A DNA stretch of 64,000 nt from Trichopria drosophilae (Eukaryota; Arthropoda; Insecta; Hymenoptera; Diapriidae). A model generated the notes under the pieces. That model did no database searches. It had not been told where the DNA came from and saw only the letters and a program-made list of their open reading frames with translations. Within the stretch, counting starts at the first letter, position 1, and every line of letters starts with the position of its first letter. Where the stretch lies: the NCBI GenBank assembly GCA_030407085.1, contig CM059587.1:18139001-18203000 (forward strand). The letters are read 5' to 3'. A program made the position numbers and the translations under genes. Below, one piece after another: positions 36,068 through 49,626 of the stretch.

Positions 36068-38345
36068 GTAAGTAAGCAACAGTCATGGCTATTACCCTTT
36101 ACCAAACTAAAGTGCACTGGTAGATTCTCTGGGACTTGTCGGTTTTCCGCTCTTACTCAGGAGAAAAAAAAAAGCAAAAGACGAAAGGAACGAATGCGGG
36201 GAAAGGAGATTGTTCAGTCTATGGAGGCACATCACGTACTACCCATTTCATCCCGCTGAAGTTAGACGACGGATCGCGCGCGTACCTCCAGAATCTAAAT
36301 ATATCGGGAAATATTGGTGTACTAAAAGTACCTCACACTCTCACTGGCAATACCTATGCGGTGCGGCGCATATCGCGCCTCGTAAACTTGCAAATTACCC
36401 TTCACGGTGGTGCCGCGGTGGATATCTAAAAACCCGTTACCGTGCCCAAGTTTTTTTTACATTACGTGCTCTGCAGAAAAAACGGGTTCAATTTCGCAGA
36501 CGCATTGTGCTAACATTCGCCGCAAATGTTTACGACATACATTTTGTGTAATAGATTTCATTATCGTTATATACATGCTATAAACAAGGGCAACCCTGGG
36601 CGGCACTGTTTGGTTAAACCTTATGAAAGCCCACAGTCATCTAACAAAATATCGTGTTGCTGAATACGAATTTGAAGTAAACATTTATCACGCGTTTATG
36701 ATGTCGTGAAGGGGGAGGGGTGCTGGCACATAGCTTCAGAACTTGGGTGGGAATGGACCATGGAGATGCTTACTTTATTAGGGGGTCCGCTCCAAAACAT
36801 CACCTTTTGTGTTAAGATGATCTATAACCATTCAGGTTTGAATAACAATTGAACTCACGTGACATTTGAATCTTTGATATTACCGTAATATATGCTTAGG
36901 GGAAAAGTGTCAATTACAAACGGTGTACCCACTAATGTTGATTATATTAATGTGAACACAACCTCATAAGAAAAAGATGCATATGCAGCATTGATAGGTT
37001 TCTGCTCTTCATTTTTTTTTTGGAACTTTTTCATTTAAGTACTATTTTTCGATATAAAAGGGAAAAACTGATGATGTAGTATTTCGGAAGATTTATCCCC
37101 AGTTTGTAAAACCTTCTAATTGTGAATAAATGATTAACGAATTATTTTATATATTTTGCAAAAATTTACCATGTTTATTTGGATCCAGGAGAATGATTAT
37201 TCGATAAAGATTTTTTTTGAACTGCTGACAACTTGTTATACGAGCCAATGGTCAAATCCACCCAGAACCGACATAGCGGTACAATTTTTCCCGATACCCA
37301 ATGGCGATGGACCGTGTTTCGAGTTCAAAGCAAATAAAGAGCGCGAAAACACGTATCGTGTGTGCCACTGTTGTTTGCGTTGCCGCGAGGCAAAGGGATG
37401 GAGGTAATGGTAGTTCTCGCTATTTACTCTCCTGCTGAGTTATCTGTACAATCGTCACAGTATCAATCAAGCGCACGAGTCCATAATACGTTTGACGTGG
37501 TATACGTTAAAATGAAGTTCGTCGCTGTTTCCAACATACCACTTTCAGATTTAAAACTTTTTTTTTCAAGGTTGACGTTTTACTTAGAGAATTTTTTTCA
37601 GACCAGGAGCATACTCGAAGGGTGAAATTGCTAAGTAATCGACGTGGCTCAATTTAATCGTTAAAGCGCACCTCACACAATCGGCCGTGTCGACACCGTC
37701 GGAGTCAGGCAGGTTGCGGGTTTACAGGCTGGAACAGCAGAGGTCGGATTGTGACACGTTGGTTACGCCAGTTTCCTCGAGGGTTGCGTATCGTGGATTT
37801 GGGAGGGACGAGTTTGGCTGACTGCCGAATGAAGGGAAAATCACGGAAGGGAAAACGAGATGCTGTCTGCATCGGACGTAGCGAGATCCTATCATATTTT
37901 TTGCGATATTCCGAACGAGCCATATACTTCCCCAGCTACGAACTCGAAACTCCTTTCGACACTTTGGGAAAGTGACTTTATAAGTGGTTGTTGCGAAGCA
38001 AATTGCACTGGAATAATTTTGGAAAGTAAATGACGTTAGAGAGTTTAGTAATTCAAACTTTACACGTACTTAACGTTACTGCCAGATATCTGATTTAATT
38101 TCAAACATGTGTTTTCCCATATATTATATTTAACGGAATTATACGTATCAGTAGTCTATTCCGTAACTGCGTCAATGTATCTTCTACGTATCTCTCGTAG
38201 ACCTTCAATTCTTTAAAGTCTTATTTTTATGTCAATCAACTCAAAGGTTATCAGACAGCTTGTCTGGACAACATATTCAGATACCTAGGTCACTGAACAA
38301 TTGTTCGTGGTTGCATTCATGAGGCCGATACACTATTCCGTATAG
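36068..38345. other. non-coding, intron-like, with a GC-richer island
   Basis: The segment 36120-36510 is GC-richer and holds two overlapping plus-strand frames of about 100 codons in different phases; neither resembles a known protein. A second mixed-composition segment at 37220-37960 has shadowing frames on both strands. The remainder is AT-rich. Confidence 0.45.
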
Positions 38346-38349
38346 CGGC

Positions 38350-38590
38350 GCATCGAGCACCTTCCGCCTCCCACCATAGTGCCGTTTCACTGGCGTTTCC
38401 CTTCTATTCTTTCTTCTTCTTAAACCGCACAATATGGATGGTTTGTACAGGAGAAACGGGTGAGAGGGGGTAAGGAATAGACCTTCAGGAGAGTAAAGTA
38501 ACTAGATTGGTGGGGAGTACGTAGTTGGTCCCTTGGAAACTTGTCTCAAAGCAGGTGGCACAAGTTTCTACGATGTAGAATAGTCTGCAC
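38350..38590. repeat. dispersed repeat family 2, diverged copy A
   Basis: This copy shares, in order, CCGCCTCCC, GTGCCGTTT/GTGCCTTTTTT, the TTTCCCTTCYATTCT block, GGGTAAGG.AATA, GTGGGGAGTA and CTCAAA.CAGGTG..ACAAGTTTC with the copy at 48380-48995. It lacks the central part of that copy and so looks internally deleted. Confidence 0.45.
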
Positions 38591-41500
38591 CATGATGATA
38601 AACTGAGAGAAGTTGAAGTATAGGTATAGAGAAATAGAAATGAAGTTCGAATGGTCGACAGTTGTATTGTTGTTAGCACACCTACTTGACAACGAAGGGA
38701 AACATTACTTTCCAAAAAATCACCGGACGTCACCCCTAGCTCTACAGCGCAGTTTGTGAATATAGTGTTTATCAAAAACGAAAGTTAATGCCTGTACTAG
38801 CCGTTATTGTTCCTTTCCACAAAGTCGAGACAATGGACGGAATCGGAAAACCGAGTTTCACACGTCGAGGTTCCATATACGTCATTTTACCAAGCAAGAA
38901 GGGACTATTTTTATTATCTTGCGCGAATCCTAGTTTGCCTCAGAAACGCTCCGAGCTGACAACGAAATAACTATTGTCTCGGTTTCTGGGGCGCGTCATT
39001 CCCTGCGGCACGCGTCGTAGTGTGACGCTGACAGTGTCACGTGCCATCCAGTTAATTAGCATACGCAGGTACGGGAACTTTATGTGAACACCTAAACCAG
39101 ATGTACCAAGTGATCCATAGTCAATTTAATTGTCATAAAAATATTTAAAATGTTGTAAAAATTTGGCTATTCACAGTCCAATTGATCTACAGTAAATTCA
39201 ATCCTTTGTGGCACGAATTTCTCCTATCATCCAATTAGCTTGACATTTTTTACAGGAGGAGAAAGAGAGGGAGGGTCAATGTCGCTGCTTTCGAAACCGT
39301 GGTGAGATTTTCGAAATTCAAAGTGGCGAATCCAAAATGGTGTACAATAATCCTAAACTATTTGATTTCGATAGAACACGGTTCACAACGATTGCTAATA
39401 TATTGTCATGTTTTCAAAATACAACTTGGTGGAATATAGGACTAAAATGCAAAGTTTTATGTGATTTACATACTTGGTATTCAAGGAGTTTCGAGGTTGA
39501 TGCGATTGCGAATCTAACATCTGAATTGTGTTTTTTTTTAATTTAAAAGAATTTTTAGAATTACTGATGAGTCTCCAGTTGGTTTTCATGATTATTTTGT
39601 ATTCTGAACCGCAATATTGGGTTTGCCCTTTCTAATTTTTTGGAAACTGACTTAAGATTTGCAATCAGTGTGCCCACCTCTGAAAAAAGTAACAGTACTA
39701 TTTGAGATTATAGTAGGGTCCTCAGAGCTAGAGTTATGCTACAACTATTTTTTAGTATCTTTCGATATGATTATGTCATCCAATCAACGTGATTTAAGGT
39801 CTACTTTCTGCCCAGCGACTGCACTAATCTCTGCAATAAATTTTTTTTATAAAACGCAACGATCAAATCGTGCCGGAAACGTCATTTCTCAACTCCTACG
39901 ATCTAGATATAACCGGTTCGTTCGAAAACAATTAAAACGGCAGGATGCTAATCTTCAGGGAGCAATACTTTTTTTAAGTTAATCTCATTCAAAAGTCGCA
40001 AACGGCAAAGAAGCACGTGAATGGCACACATGAGACGTTTTATCTTTAGACAGCAGAGCACCGTCCTACGCTTAACGAGCAACGTGGGGCGGTCGTGTAG
40101 CTTGAGATAACAAATCCGAAGTCAACGAGCCCGTTTTACACCCCACCACCTAACATCAGCCTGTCACTGTCGTCATGGTTATTATAGCCACTTTCCTTCT
40201 CGAGACGAAACGAACGAGACACGCAAATCATTCATCCTAATTCACAAATTAATTAAATTCACTGCCCATGATTCCGGGGCACTGCTGATGGAGATACCAC
40301 AATCAACGCGTTTTCTTGAATTTGTTTCCTTTTGTGTTTTCTGAAATTGCACGACTTTTAGCATCATCTATGTAGTTGCGTACATCCGAAATTTGTATAA
40401 AAAGATAGCATTGTTGCCTCAATTCAGCGACATCGTTAGCAATTCAGTTGAACGAACGCTTGGAAGTCGCAAAGGTGTCTAGCTTATTCAAAACCATAAC
40501 TTGGAAACTTGAGAAAGTTTGCTTTCTTTGTCAAAATCTTAAGTGTAAAGTTTATGTCAGTTCGGATGTTGTGTACCTCGTATCATTCATCTTCGTTTTG
40601 TCGAGACTCATAATCTTTCTGTCTCTAGAGGGTAGTAAATCAGTTATATTCCTCGCAAGCAAGCTTTATCTCGCTTTCAATCAAATTTGGACTTAACTTT
40701 AATGCGAATTTATCAACATTTCCTTGCAATTAAATTAGGGACAAAAGATAGTGATCGTAAAAATTGTGTTTTTTTGTCACTCTTGTCCAAAATGTTCAAC
40801 GTTAAAAGCACAATCCTCGCAGCATCACGAAATAATAGCGTCGATGCGGGGGATACTTGCTCACTAATTAAATTCTTCTCATTATCCCGAGCAAAGACAC
40901 GAACTTCAAACGCACGTTGAGCATACAGGCCGTTATATAAAGTTCAATTGTTTTCGTAAACGAATTTGCAAACAAAAATTAAGATATTTCGCTCTGCGAA
41001 ATAGCCTTTGAATAAATATTTATTATACACCAAAAGGTCTGTTTTCCACAAATAATAAACATATTATATTGTTGTTTTTCGGGGTCTGGAGAATATATTT
41101 AATTTGTTTTTGTAAAACAAACTGCGGAAATTTATCCCCCTGCATTTGCTGGAACATGGTGCGTGCATTATACACTACGTACGCAAATAACTGGGAACTA
41201 AAGCTTGGAGAATTGTTACCATTGGTACACGCGTCAGGTGTTTGGTCTCACGCCTCGACGGATTTGCAAGTATGTCCAAATGGCGCTTCGGCATAATTCA
41301 CACAAATTGGTAGGGTGATGCGTGTAAATTGTTAAAACTCGTACAAAGGTCAGACGTGCGAATTTGTTCGGACACAAAGCGCAACAAACCATCGGTTGCT
41401 CTGACCGCCAAATCTAAACTCGTAATGAATCTGTAATCTCGAATCGGTGGGAAAAGAAGATCCAAAGTATTGTTTTCCATGCCTGGTATGTTTTTCTAAA

Positions 41501-44500
41501 ATTGAAGTAAAGTTCTATTATCATTATCAACGCAAACTCATCCACCATTTTAGGTAAATTTAAACCAAACCTGGTTGTAAAATTATATAGAATCGTTAAG
41601 TTGGAGACTTCAGTCTTGGTTTAAATTGTGTATTACGAGATCAAGTTCAATGGAATTGTCGGAACCCAAATTTATGCGTCGGTGGTGATTTGAGAATCTA
41701 CCTGACATGCCTTCGTACTACCATATCAAGAGTAACCGATCGTAATTAGACTCCAAGTGGTTGTGGGAATTTCAAGACTTTCAACCGAAAAAGAGGAGAC
41801 GTAATTTATAGCTTTACGGTTCAGACGTAGAGCGAATTAGCTTTCCCGTGCATTATCGTAAGCGGGATTGAAATGTCGGAGGAGGATAACGTTTCGTAAA
41901 TTATGGTCCCTAAAATGTCTAAGGTAACGAACAATATATTGTTGAATGAAAAACTTATCAAATTTATAGACTTCCTACTAAATTAATAGGGGCCAATCGT
42001 ACTGATTAAGACTGTGATTGATCGCTATGCAAATTTAGAATGTCAACAAGATGCAACGCAGGACTATAAGATATTTGATTTTAAGAACCTCAAAAAGATT
42101 TTCATATAGGTTGAAAAGTCTTAAAATGTTCTTGAGTAGTTATTGAATAGTAACTAAATAAAATGTAACTCGATACTAGCGAATCATAGTATTAATATCA
42201 AGGCGTAAGATCACAAGGAAAAGCCATTGTCGCTGATAATTTCCTCGGTTTGCCCCGGAGATTGTACTAGTACCGTGATAACATTTCATACCGGATGTAA
42301 ACTCTCTCGTGCCCAATGAAAATTTTGGATGAAAGTATCGTAAAGCTATCGTGCACTTCCTAATTGTCGGGATAACCAAATCGCCCAACATGATACTGCT
42401 CTTTAGTGGGTCATTCTATTGTCGTAAATTTCTACGACATTACAGAAGTTAGACAGAATAATGTGTTTTGTGCAACATTTCATTCGAATTCGCAAACTTT
42501 CTGTAATGTTGTTATCTGCAGCTGTTAACGTTATTTCGTCCATTTAAACGTCAAGTTAATGGCAAACAGAACACATTTCGGGAGAAAGTAGAAGTGCACT
42601 TTGCCTTCGAAGGTGTTTTTTCAGTAGGACCAGGTGCACCTTCGGTTTCAATTTGACGTTGACTTTCTGTTGCCAATGAAATGTTATTGTACACTATATT
42701 TTAATTGAAAAATAATTTTATTAAATGGTTAATTACCGAACAACACTCTTCTGTTTTTAACGCTTGCACTTGAATTCCCTTTAAACGTTTTCACTAACTC
42801 ACTTGCTTGCTTTTATCTTTTATTTACTCAAATTCTTGTAAAAATTCAGTATTTTTCTTCTGTTCTAAAAAATTGGCGTTTATTCTAGTCACTAATAAAA
42901 AGCATTGTTCTTGTTATCGTTCAATTTCTTTTGTCTTCTACGGGACAGAATTCATCGCTACTGTGTTTACCTACATCCAATTTGATTTTTAAATGAATTG
43001 TTGATGCATGCATTAACAACTTTGTCAGGATTTTGTATACACCAACAATGTTATAAAGGAAATAAAAACAAATAGAAAGAGAAATCGAGGAGCCTAAGAG
43101 TACTTCATTTAACTCGCAAACAATGCTAATTCATGCGTCAAGCATCCATTTTCAGAACGACCCTGGTTGACGTGAAATAAGCTTATACAAAAATTAGAGC
43201 TCAGCTCGCCCAGTATTTTCGGTAGAGGATTCCTTGCATAGTACAGGCTCATTAAAAAATGACGATGCATTCCACAAAAGGGGACTGCCGGAAATCGAAG
43301 CCGTTTATTAAGTTCCATGTCAATTATAGCGGACGCCCTCCGAGCGAGGTGATTTTTTGCCACACGCTACTTTTATGAATAAAGAATGCACTCGTTTGAA
43401 GGGTTCACAGTTTTCCGACGGCGATCAATTACACGGGTGACGCGTCAAGTACTTTTTTTCCTAAATGCAAATTGCCGCCAGTAACGTAATCTTAATCGAA
43501 AAAAGAGAAATGTTTATTCTAACTAAAAAATTATTGAATTCAAGTGAAAAAGGTAGGTTAAAATTCGGCTATGGCATCTCAAACCTTATATCAGTTATGT
43601 TCGTCCGCCATTTTGAATCTTTAAAAACTGATTCCGCGTTCATGATGAAAGATGAGATTTCGAAAACCATCTTTGAAACCATTTTCAAAATATTTTTAAA
43701 AACTTCAAGGGATTCGCGATTTGGCGCTTTCCTCTTTAATGGAGCTTGTGAAAGCGTTTCGTCGTGCGTGGTGTCCCATGATTATACGAATGCACAACCC
43801 TCTTCATAACCGACGTTCAACTCCGACGGTTTATCGGTCGCCAATTATTAAGGAAGATAATACGGGCGTTGCCTTTCTGGGGGCTTAATTAGTACCGCTG
43901 TCACGTTTGCCCAGTCTACGGGGTTACTCCGAGTTTATTTCCACAGCACACCTGCGTTACAGAGGTCATTAGTGCCAATTGCGAGTACTTGGTGCTCAAT
44001 TGTATCCCAACTTCAGAAGTACCACGATTACTAATAGTCGTCAATTACGTGAACTCAACTAACATAATCTAACGTCAGCCATTGGAAGATGCTTTTTTGG
44101 ATAATTCAAAATGTCGTACCTGATTCTTAAAAAATGACTACTTCGAGGAAAAAATAGGTACTCAAGAGATTGCAGTATCTCTGATTACGATTGCTTTATA
44201 TTTTCAAATGACAGATGGAATAATCGTCGCATTAGATTTGTTATTTTCAGTCTTCAAAAACTCATTAGTGATGCACAGCGGTACTAAAAACGAAATATAA
44301 AGTATATTTAGAATCTAGAATATTACTTTTTGTTAGCCATTTTGAATTTGAGAAATGCTATTAAGTGTCAAGTGCAATACTCTTTTTAGGTCATTTTTAG
44401 ATACTGTAATTTTCATGCAATGTCTGTGATATAACGAAATCGCGAACATTTTATAGACGTTACTCGCACGTGTGCCACATATCATGCTCCAAAAGTTCGT

Positions 44501-45844
44501 TAAACTTGTAGTTTAAAAAAGAGAATACCGGCAACAATTCACAGTGGACACATTGCGACTTTTTATTCGTTCTTCAAGCTGTGTAGTTTATTAAAAGCTT
44601 GCTGTAAATATTTGTCACGTGTATGAGTAATTTAGCGGTGTGAATGAAACTGAATAATACCTCGTACGTTAGCGGAAGTCAGATGTTGGTACGAAATGCT
44701 CGCATAACTGTGACATGTTGGCAACTCGCCACTTCGCGAAGATAGACTTTTTTTTATTGCCTCGTTTTCCGGCATTAGCAGTTTCATCTCATGCGTGAAG
44801 AATTATATCTACGCTTGAGCCTCTCTGCCTTCTTTTTTCAGGTTAAACGTTTCCACCACCTTCTTTTTCGTTACCGAGATAAATTTTTATTTCTTTTTTC
44901 GGCTTTCTCACCCCATGCCTCCTTTTTGGCAACATAATGTACTAAAGAAAGTAACATATTTAAATAACTATAGTTATGTAAGGAGGTATACAGGTGTCTT
45001 CATATGTTGCGGTAGAACCTACGTAGGGTATGTACTATTATTCAATATGAAATGTTATGTTCATTTATAGAGCGTATCCAATATAAATCCCACTAAACCA
45101 TTCTGAATTCGTAATTCTCATGAAAAACTTCCCCTTATAAGCTTCCATTTACGTTCGTAAAGTAAATTCATGCACAAAAATAAATACGATAATACCCAAG
45201 CTCTTTGCCAGATTCGAAATGCAAAAGTATTACGTTTCTGCGATCTTACTCCGCCTATCCCGGCTGCAAGGAAAATAATCAGCTTCGCTCTGAAGAGTTT
45301 TGTGGATTTTCTATACGAATGTACGGGATGTGCGGCATACTAGACTGAAATAACAGACCCGTATTTCCGTGTACTTTTAAGTCACAGGAACCCACCGGGA
45401 ACCAAGAAAAAATTGTACCCAGTGCATATAAAGGCTGAATCCAGATATGGAAACGTAAACGTGACGGCTTCCGGTTTCGTGATCGTCTCGTCTTTCATTC
45501 CCGCCCACACATTTAATCCACGTTCGCGTCCCTCCATGACAGAGATCGCCACCTGCGACAGCCACGATAAGGCGCAGTTCGATTCGCGACAGGATAATCC
45601 CAGTTCGATAAATCCGGCTTGTACGTTTTAGATTTTCCAGCGAACTATGATTCCCCATAGATTCAATGTGTTGAACTGAGTGACTTGACAAACGCCTGAC
45701 ATAGGTTATGGTGGCCGTAGCCATTTTAACTTTTTTTCCCAAATGTAATGCTGGGATTTTGTTGGATGAATAGAGCGGATCGATGTCTAGTATTTTTATT
45801 GGTGCAAGCAGAAATGTTTATTGAATGCCCAAATGTCCAAAATT
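38591..45844. other. long non-coding stretch with repeat fragments
   Basis: No supported gene. Short fragments resembling the piggyBac-element module occur at 39303-39345 (GATTTTCGAAATTCAAAGTGG), 39636-39670 (GAAACTGACTTAAGATTTGC) and 43597-43640 (TCCGCCATTTTGAATCT). The segments 38990-39080, 40010-40210 and 43800-44050 are GC-richer and may be regulatory; the last contains ATTA-rich homeodomain-type words. The 121-codon minus-strand frame at 45377-45742 and the 114-codon plus-strand frame at 43465-43809 are unrecognised and likely chance. Confidence 0.45.
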
Positions 45845-46282
45845 TTTAAAGTTCATATTACGTTCAAAGTTTATTTCAGGAGGTGTTAGAAAATACATAA
45901 AAAACTCTCAGCTCTCGATATTTTGAAGAAAACTGTTTTACTATTAATATTTATTTGTGCTCGTCTATTTTCCCTGTTCATTCTCATTTTATTTTAAACC
46001 ATTAAATATCTGAATAGTCAGGAAAAATGATCGAGAAAGAGAGGGAGAGAGAGAAAGAGGAAGGGGAATAGTGTAGCAGGTAGTGGGGAGTAGATTAGTA
46101 GGTAGTGGGGGGCACAAGGTGCTTTGCGCGACATCGTGCGGATGGGTTCATTTCGTCAAAACTGGTAACCCAAGTTTACATAGCGTAGCATAAACAGTAA
46201 CAGCACCTGGTTAATAAAATCAACCACTCATTAATAATTCCGAATCCCAAGTCATTGAAGAATGAACAAGGCAATCAGAATA
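45845..46282 (+). repeat. dispersed repeat family 2, copy B
   Basis: Copy B is nearly collinear with copy C (48546-48995). Both begin TTTARAGTTCAT.TTACG.TCAAAG and share TTCAGGAGGTGTTAGAAAA and CTCTCGATATTT, then a CTATTTTCCCTGTT.ATTCTC block, a GA-rich tract, GCAGGTAGTGGGGAGTAGAT and ACAAGGTGCTTTG. Both end near AAGTCATT..AGAATG. The purine tract (46027-46072) and the tandem GTAGTGGGG words are internal features. No coding frame or terminal inverted repeat is evident, so the transposon class is open. Confidence 0.65.
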
Positions 46283-46459
46283 GAAACACAACATCGATCG
46301 TAATTTTAAATTTATTGGAGATAATCAAATCGAAAGCCAATCGCATGTCGCCGACAACAATAATCACATTATACAAAATTACACCTGGAAAAAATTTGTA
46401 TTATTTGCGGAATAATTCCTTGTCATTAATTAAGGAAGCCTGGAAGTTGTCTCGAAACC

Positions 46460-46560
46460 GATGAAAGGATGTCTTCAAGCCGACTTAAAGGCGTATTGAA
46501 GCGTATTTAAATAACGTCTTTAAAGACGTCTTGAAGATCATGTACAAACGACTTAAACCC
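46460..46560. repeat. degenerate CTTTAAAGACGT palindromic array
   Basis: Words of the type GTCTTNAAG and CGACTTAAAG recur about every 12-20 bp, centred on a perfect 16-bp palindrome ACGTCTTTAAAGACGT at 46514-46529. It may be one end of an inverted-repeat element; a matching other end was not found, though TTAAAAGGGACGCTTTAAGG near 46680-46700 is a related inverted word. Confidence 0.4.
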
Positions 46561-48375
46561 GTTACAATGACGACTACAATACGTCATCTCCAGGACTATT
46601 TAGAGACATTGATTTGCAAGAAACTTCGTTCTGGTGTCATTATAACCGTCAATACGAAGCATTGTTATGTCCCACAAATCTTAAAAGGGACGCTTTAAGG
46701 CACTTTTTGAACATGTGTGTCCAGTGAGTATACAGTTATTTGCGGAACTCAATGATCACGTTATCTGAAAAATGTAACATAATGAAAGTCAAAAATCGAT
46801 TCCTTAAACGCAGTTCTCCACTCACAAAAACATTACGACCATTTCATATTCAAATATGAATTACGCGATTCACAACTTCTCGGTAACGAAGAAAAAGAAA
46901 ATGTAATTTTCATGGTAATCCATGTTGCGTAAGTGGCAGGCTGGAAAATTGGACCTATCGCGGAAAGACTGTTCAACGTTCATGTCTTGTTTACGTCTAA
47001 AGATAACACGGGCGAACGATATTGACTGTTTCTCCTTAAAGGTATGACATCTTCACCATTAAAATCTGTCATTTACCGAAATGGAATAATATTGTCGGTA
47101 ATTTCGTAATAGCAGTAACAACTATGACAAACATTAATTTGGTTTAATTACTTTTCCAGAATCTAATAAGCTGATTTATCTACAATAAAATTAATATTCA
47201 TTAACCTATAATTAGCGTAATTTAATACAACCATAATATCTTAGTTGAGAACAACGCTTACTACTTCTCTTAAGCTCCTCTCAGATTCATTATCGATTTT
47301 GCGACTTGTTACCGTGTCTGTTTAAGGAAACAAAAAAAGTGTAAGGTTCTCATGCTATATACATATATATTCTTGCGGAGGTAAGCATGGATATCGTGCA
47401 TAGTTCCACTCACGTATTTAGACTGGTTAGGGTGAACGGCATTGAGTTTCCAAATGAAGGGTTGGAACGAATGTTTCCTACACGGAACATTAACCGTTCA
47501 GGGAGTTTCGCTAGTACTTCGTTCCTGATAAATTCACCTTTAGCATCATCCTAATTTCCCAACTGCGTCTTTAAGGTAGCCATCAGGAGTAAATAGAAGA
47601 GTATGTTTTGAAACTTCTTATAAAAGAAATCAAGAAATGGAAAAAGAACAAAACGGAAAATTCTAACTATCCCTCGGACTTTAGGAAAACTTTGTGCGAC
47701 GGAAAGAAATCAATTCGTATTCGCAAATTCAATTGCCAATTACGTGTGGTATAACTTCGACTGGGATTATAATTTTATAGATTCCTCCTTGTAAGCTTCA
47801 GGTAGTCGGGAAGATTTCATCGTCTTTAGCGGGGAAACGCTGAAGTTTTCTCTCTTTTTCCTCCACTTGACGGCATCCGTCTTATCGCGAGTGAAGTACT
47901 CTCAAACGATGGTAAAGCCACCTTAGCCACTTTTGCCCAACTACTCGTCGTAACCTTATCATTAATCATGAAGGATGAGCATTATATCCGACTCAGGTTT
48001 GCGTAACGCCGACAGAAGAACGATGACGTAAAATGTGTGCTCGGACACGTGACGTCTGCACGTCAGAAGCCGCGACACGAAAGGAAAAGCTAGCCGTGCT
48101 TAAAGTTCATTACTTGATAAATATAATCGCAAAAGTACAATCTACAGCGCAGGAGACCCTTCAAAATTAATGCAACGTGGTGTAAAAATATGTTATCGGT
48201 TATGGTTGTCTAATACACTTTCCTTTTGATGCGACATCCCCCTCAGAATATAATAACACCAAATCTCGCGATTTAGTGCCATATGGGTTCAGAAAAGTCG
48301 ACGTAAAATAATATTAAAAAAAAAAAAACAACATGGAGTGGGGAAGGTCAAAAATACGAGGCGGGCTCTAACTGA
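46561..48375. other. non-coding stretch
   Basis: No gene recognised. A donor-like TTGCGGAG|GTAAGC at 47380/47381 follows a possible acceptor (CTGTTTAAG) about 50 bases upstream, but the sequence between is AT-rich and unconvincing. GC-richer DNA lies at 47880-48090. Confidence 0.45.
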
Positions 48376-48379
48376 TTTT

Positions 48380-48995
48380 GCATGGTCACTATCTCGAGAC
48401 TGACGAACTACACCTTTTGCCTCCCTCCGCAGTGCCTTTTTTCGTGCATTTCCCCTTCCATTCTCACTTTTACTTACCTTGTCATATGATTGGACAGAAA
48501 AAGGGCGAGTTTAGGGTAAGGGGAATAACGTCTCTAATCAAAACCTTTAGAGTTCATTTTACGCTCAAAGTTTGTTTCAGGAGGTGTTAGAAAATACGTA
48601 AACAAGTCTGAACTCTCGATATTTCGAAGAAAATCGTTTTACTGTTATTATTTATTCGTGCTTCTCTATTTTCCCTGTTTATTCTCATTATTCTCACTAT
48701 TCTCTTTTAAACCATTAAATATATGAATGGTCAGGAAAAGTTATCAAGAGAGATAGATAGAGAGGAAGGGCAATAGCGCAGCAGGTAGTGGGGAGTAGAT
48801 TAGTAGGTAGTGGGGAGCACAAGGTGCTTTGGGCGACATCATGCGGATGAGTTCATTCATCTTAAAACGTGACTCAAAACAGGTGACCCAAGTTTCCATA
48901 GCGCAGCATAGGCAGTAACAACTCCGTGGTCTTCTGAATACTCACCAATTATTCCGCATCTTAAGTCATTATAGAATGGCCGAAGAATTCAGAAT
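48380..48995 (+). repeat. dispersed repeat family 2, copy C (longest)
   Basis: The 3' two thirds (48546-48995) align with copy B and the 5' third (48400-48540) with copy A, so this copy links the family together. The family is non-coding, contains a GA-rich tract (about 48750-48776) and two spaced GTAGTGGGGAG words. The 5' part carries a minus-strand donor-like CAAG|GTAAGTAAA at 48478-48485, a possible splice site contributed by the repeat. Confidence 0.65.
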
Positions 48996-49062
48996 GGATA
49001 TCTTTGGAAAACGTATTCCATCCATTATTTAATATTTTGTTTTACTAAAAATCTTAAAATTT

Positions 49063-49626
49063 CATCACTTTTTTCAACGTATATCTTGTCTAAATCATGT
49101 TGTATCTGCGTTAGATTGAGTTTATCAAGTAGAATTTTCGCCTTCATATTTTTCGGTTGAACGAATCATTGATACTTTCAATAACATTGAAGGGCCGAGC
49201 AATTTTTATCCCAGACATGGAAAATTTATTTTCTGAAGGTTCTTGGATGTGTCTCGTATGATACAATTCTTGATAGTTTGGCATAAGAAATCGGATTTGT
49301 TAGTAGCAACTCGACCGAGGGAAACAGACTGCATCACTTTTTTTAACCTATGCCCCGTCTAAATCATGTTATATCAGTGTTCGACTGAGTATTTCAAGTA
49401 GAATTGCAAAATTTTCGCCTTCATATTTTCCATTTGAACAGATTAGGAATAGGAAGTGTATTTGCTACCTTCAATAATTTTGAAGTGATGAGCTATTTTT
49501 ATCACAGACCGAGGAAAATTTATTTTCTGAAGGTTCATGAATATGCCTCGTATGATACAATTCTTGGTATATCGGCATAAGAAATCGGATTTGTTTGTAG
49601 CAACTCGACCGAGGGAAACAGGCTGC
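49063..49626. repeat. diverged tandem duplication, about 270 and 295 bp
   Basis: Unit 1 (49063-49331) and unit 2 (49332-49626) are adjacent direct copies. Both contain GTCTAAATCATGTT, TTTTCGCCTTCATATTTT, GGAAAATTTATTTTCTGAAG, CTCGTATGATACAATTCTTG, GGCATAAGAAATCGGATTTG and AGCAACTCGACCGAGGGAAA. The 3' halves are nearly identical and the 5' halves more diverged. Unit 2 has small insertions (near 49407 and 49443). No gene is contained; a 70-codon minus-strand frame in unit 2 is incidental. Confidence 0.8.

Noticed and set aside
36136..36551. Two overlapping frames of 97 and 113 codons after the 36.0 kb exon.
   Set aside because: They lie just downstream of a strong donor, hence in the inferred intron, use different phases and match no protein I know.
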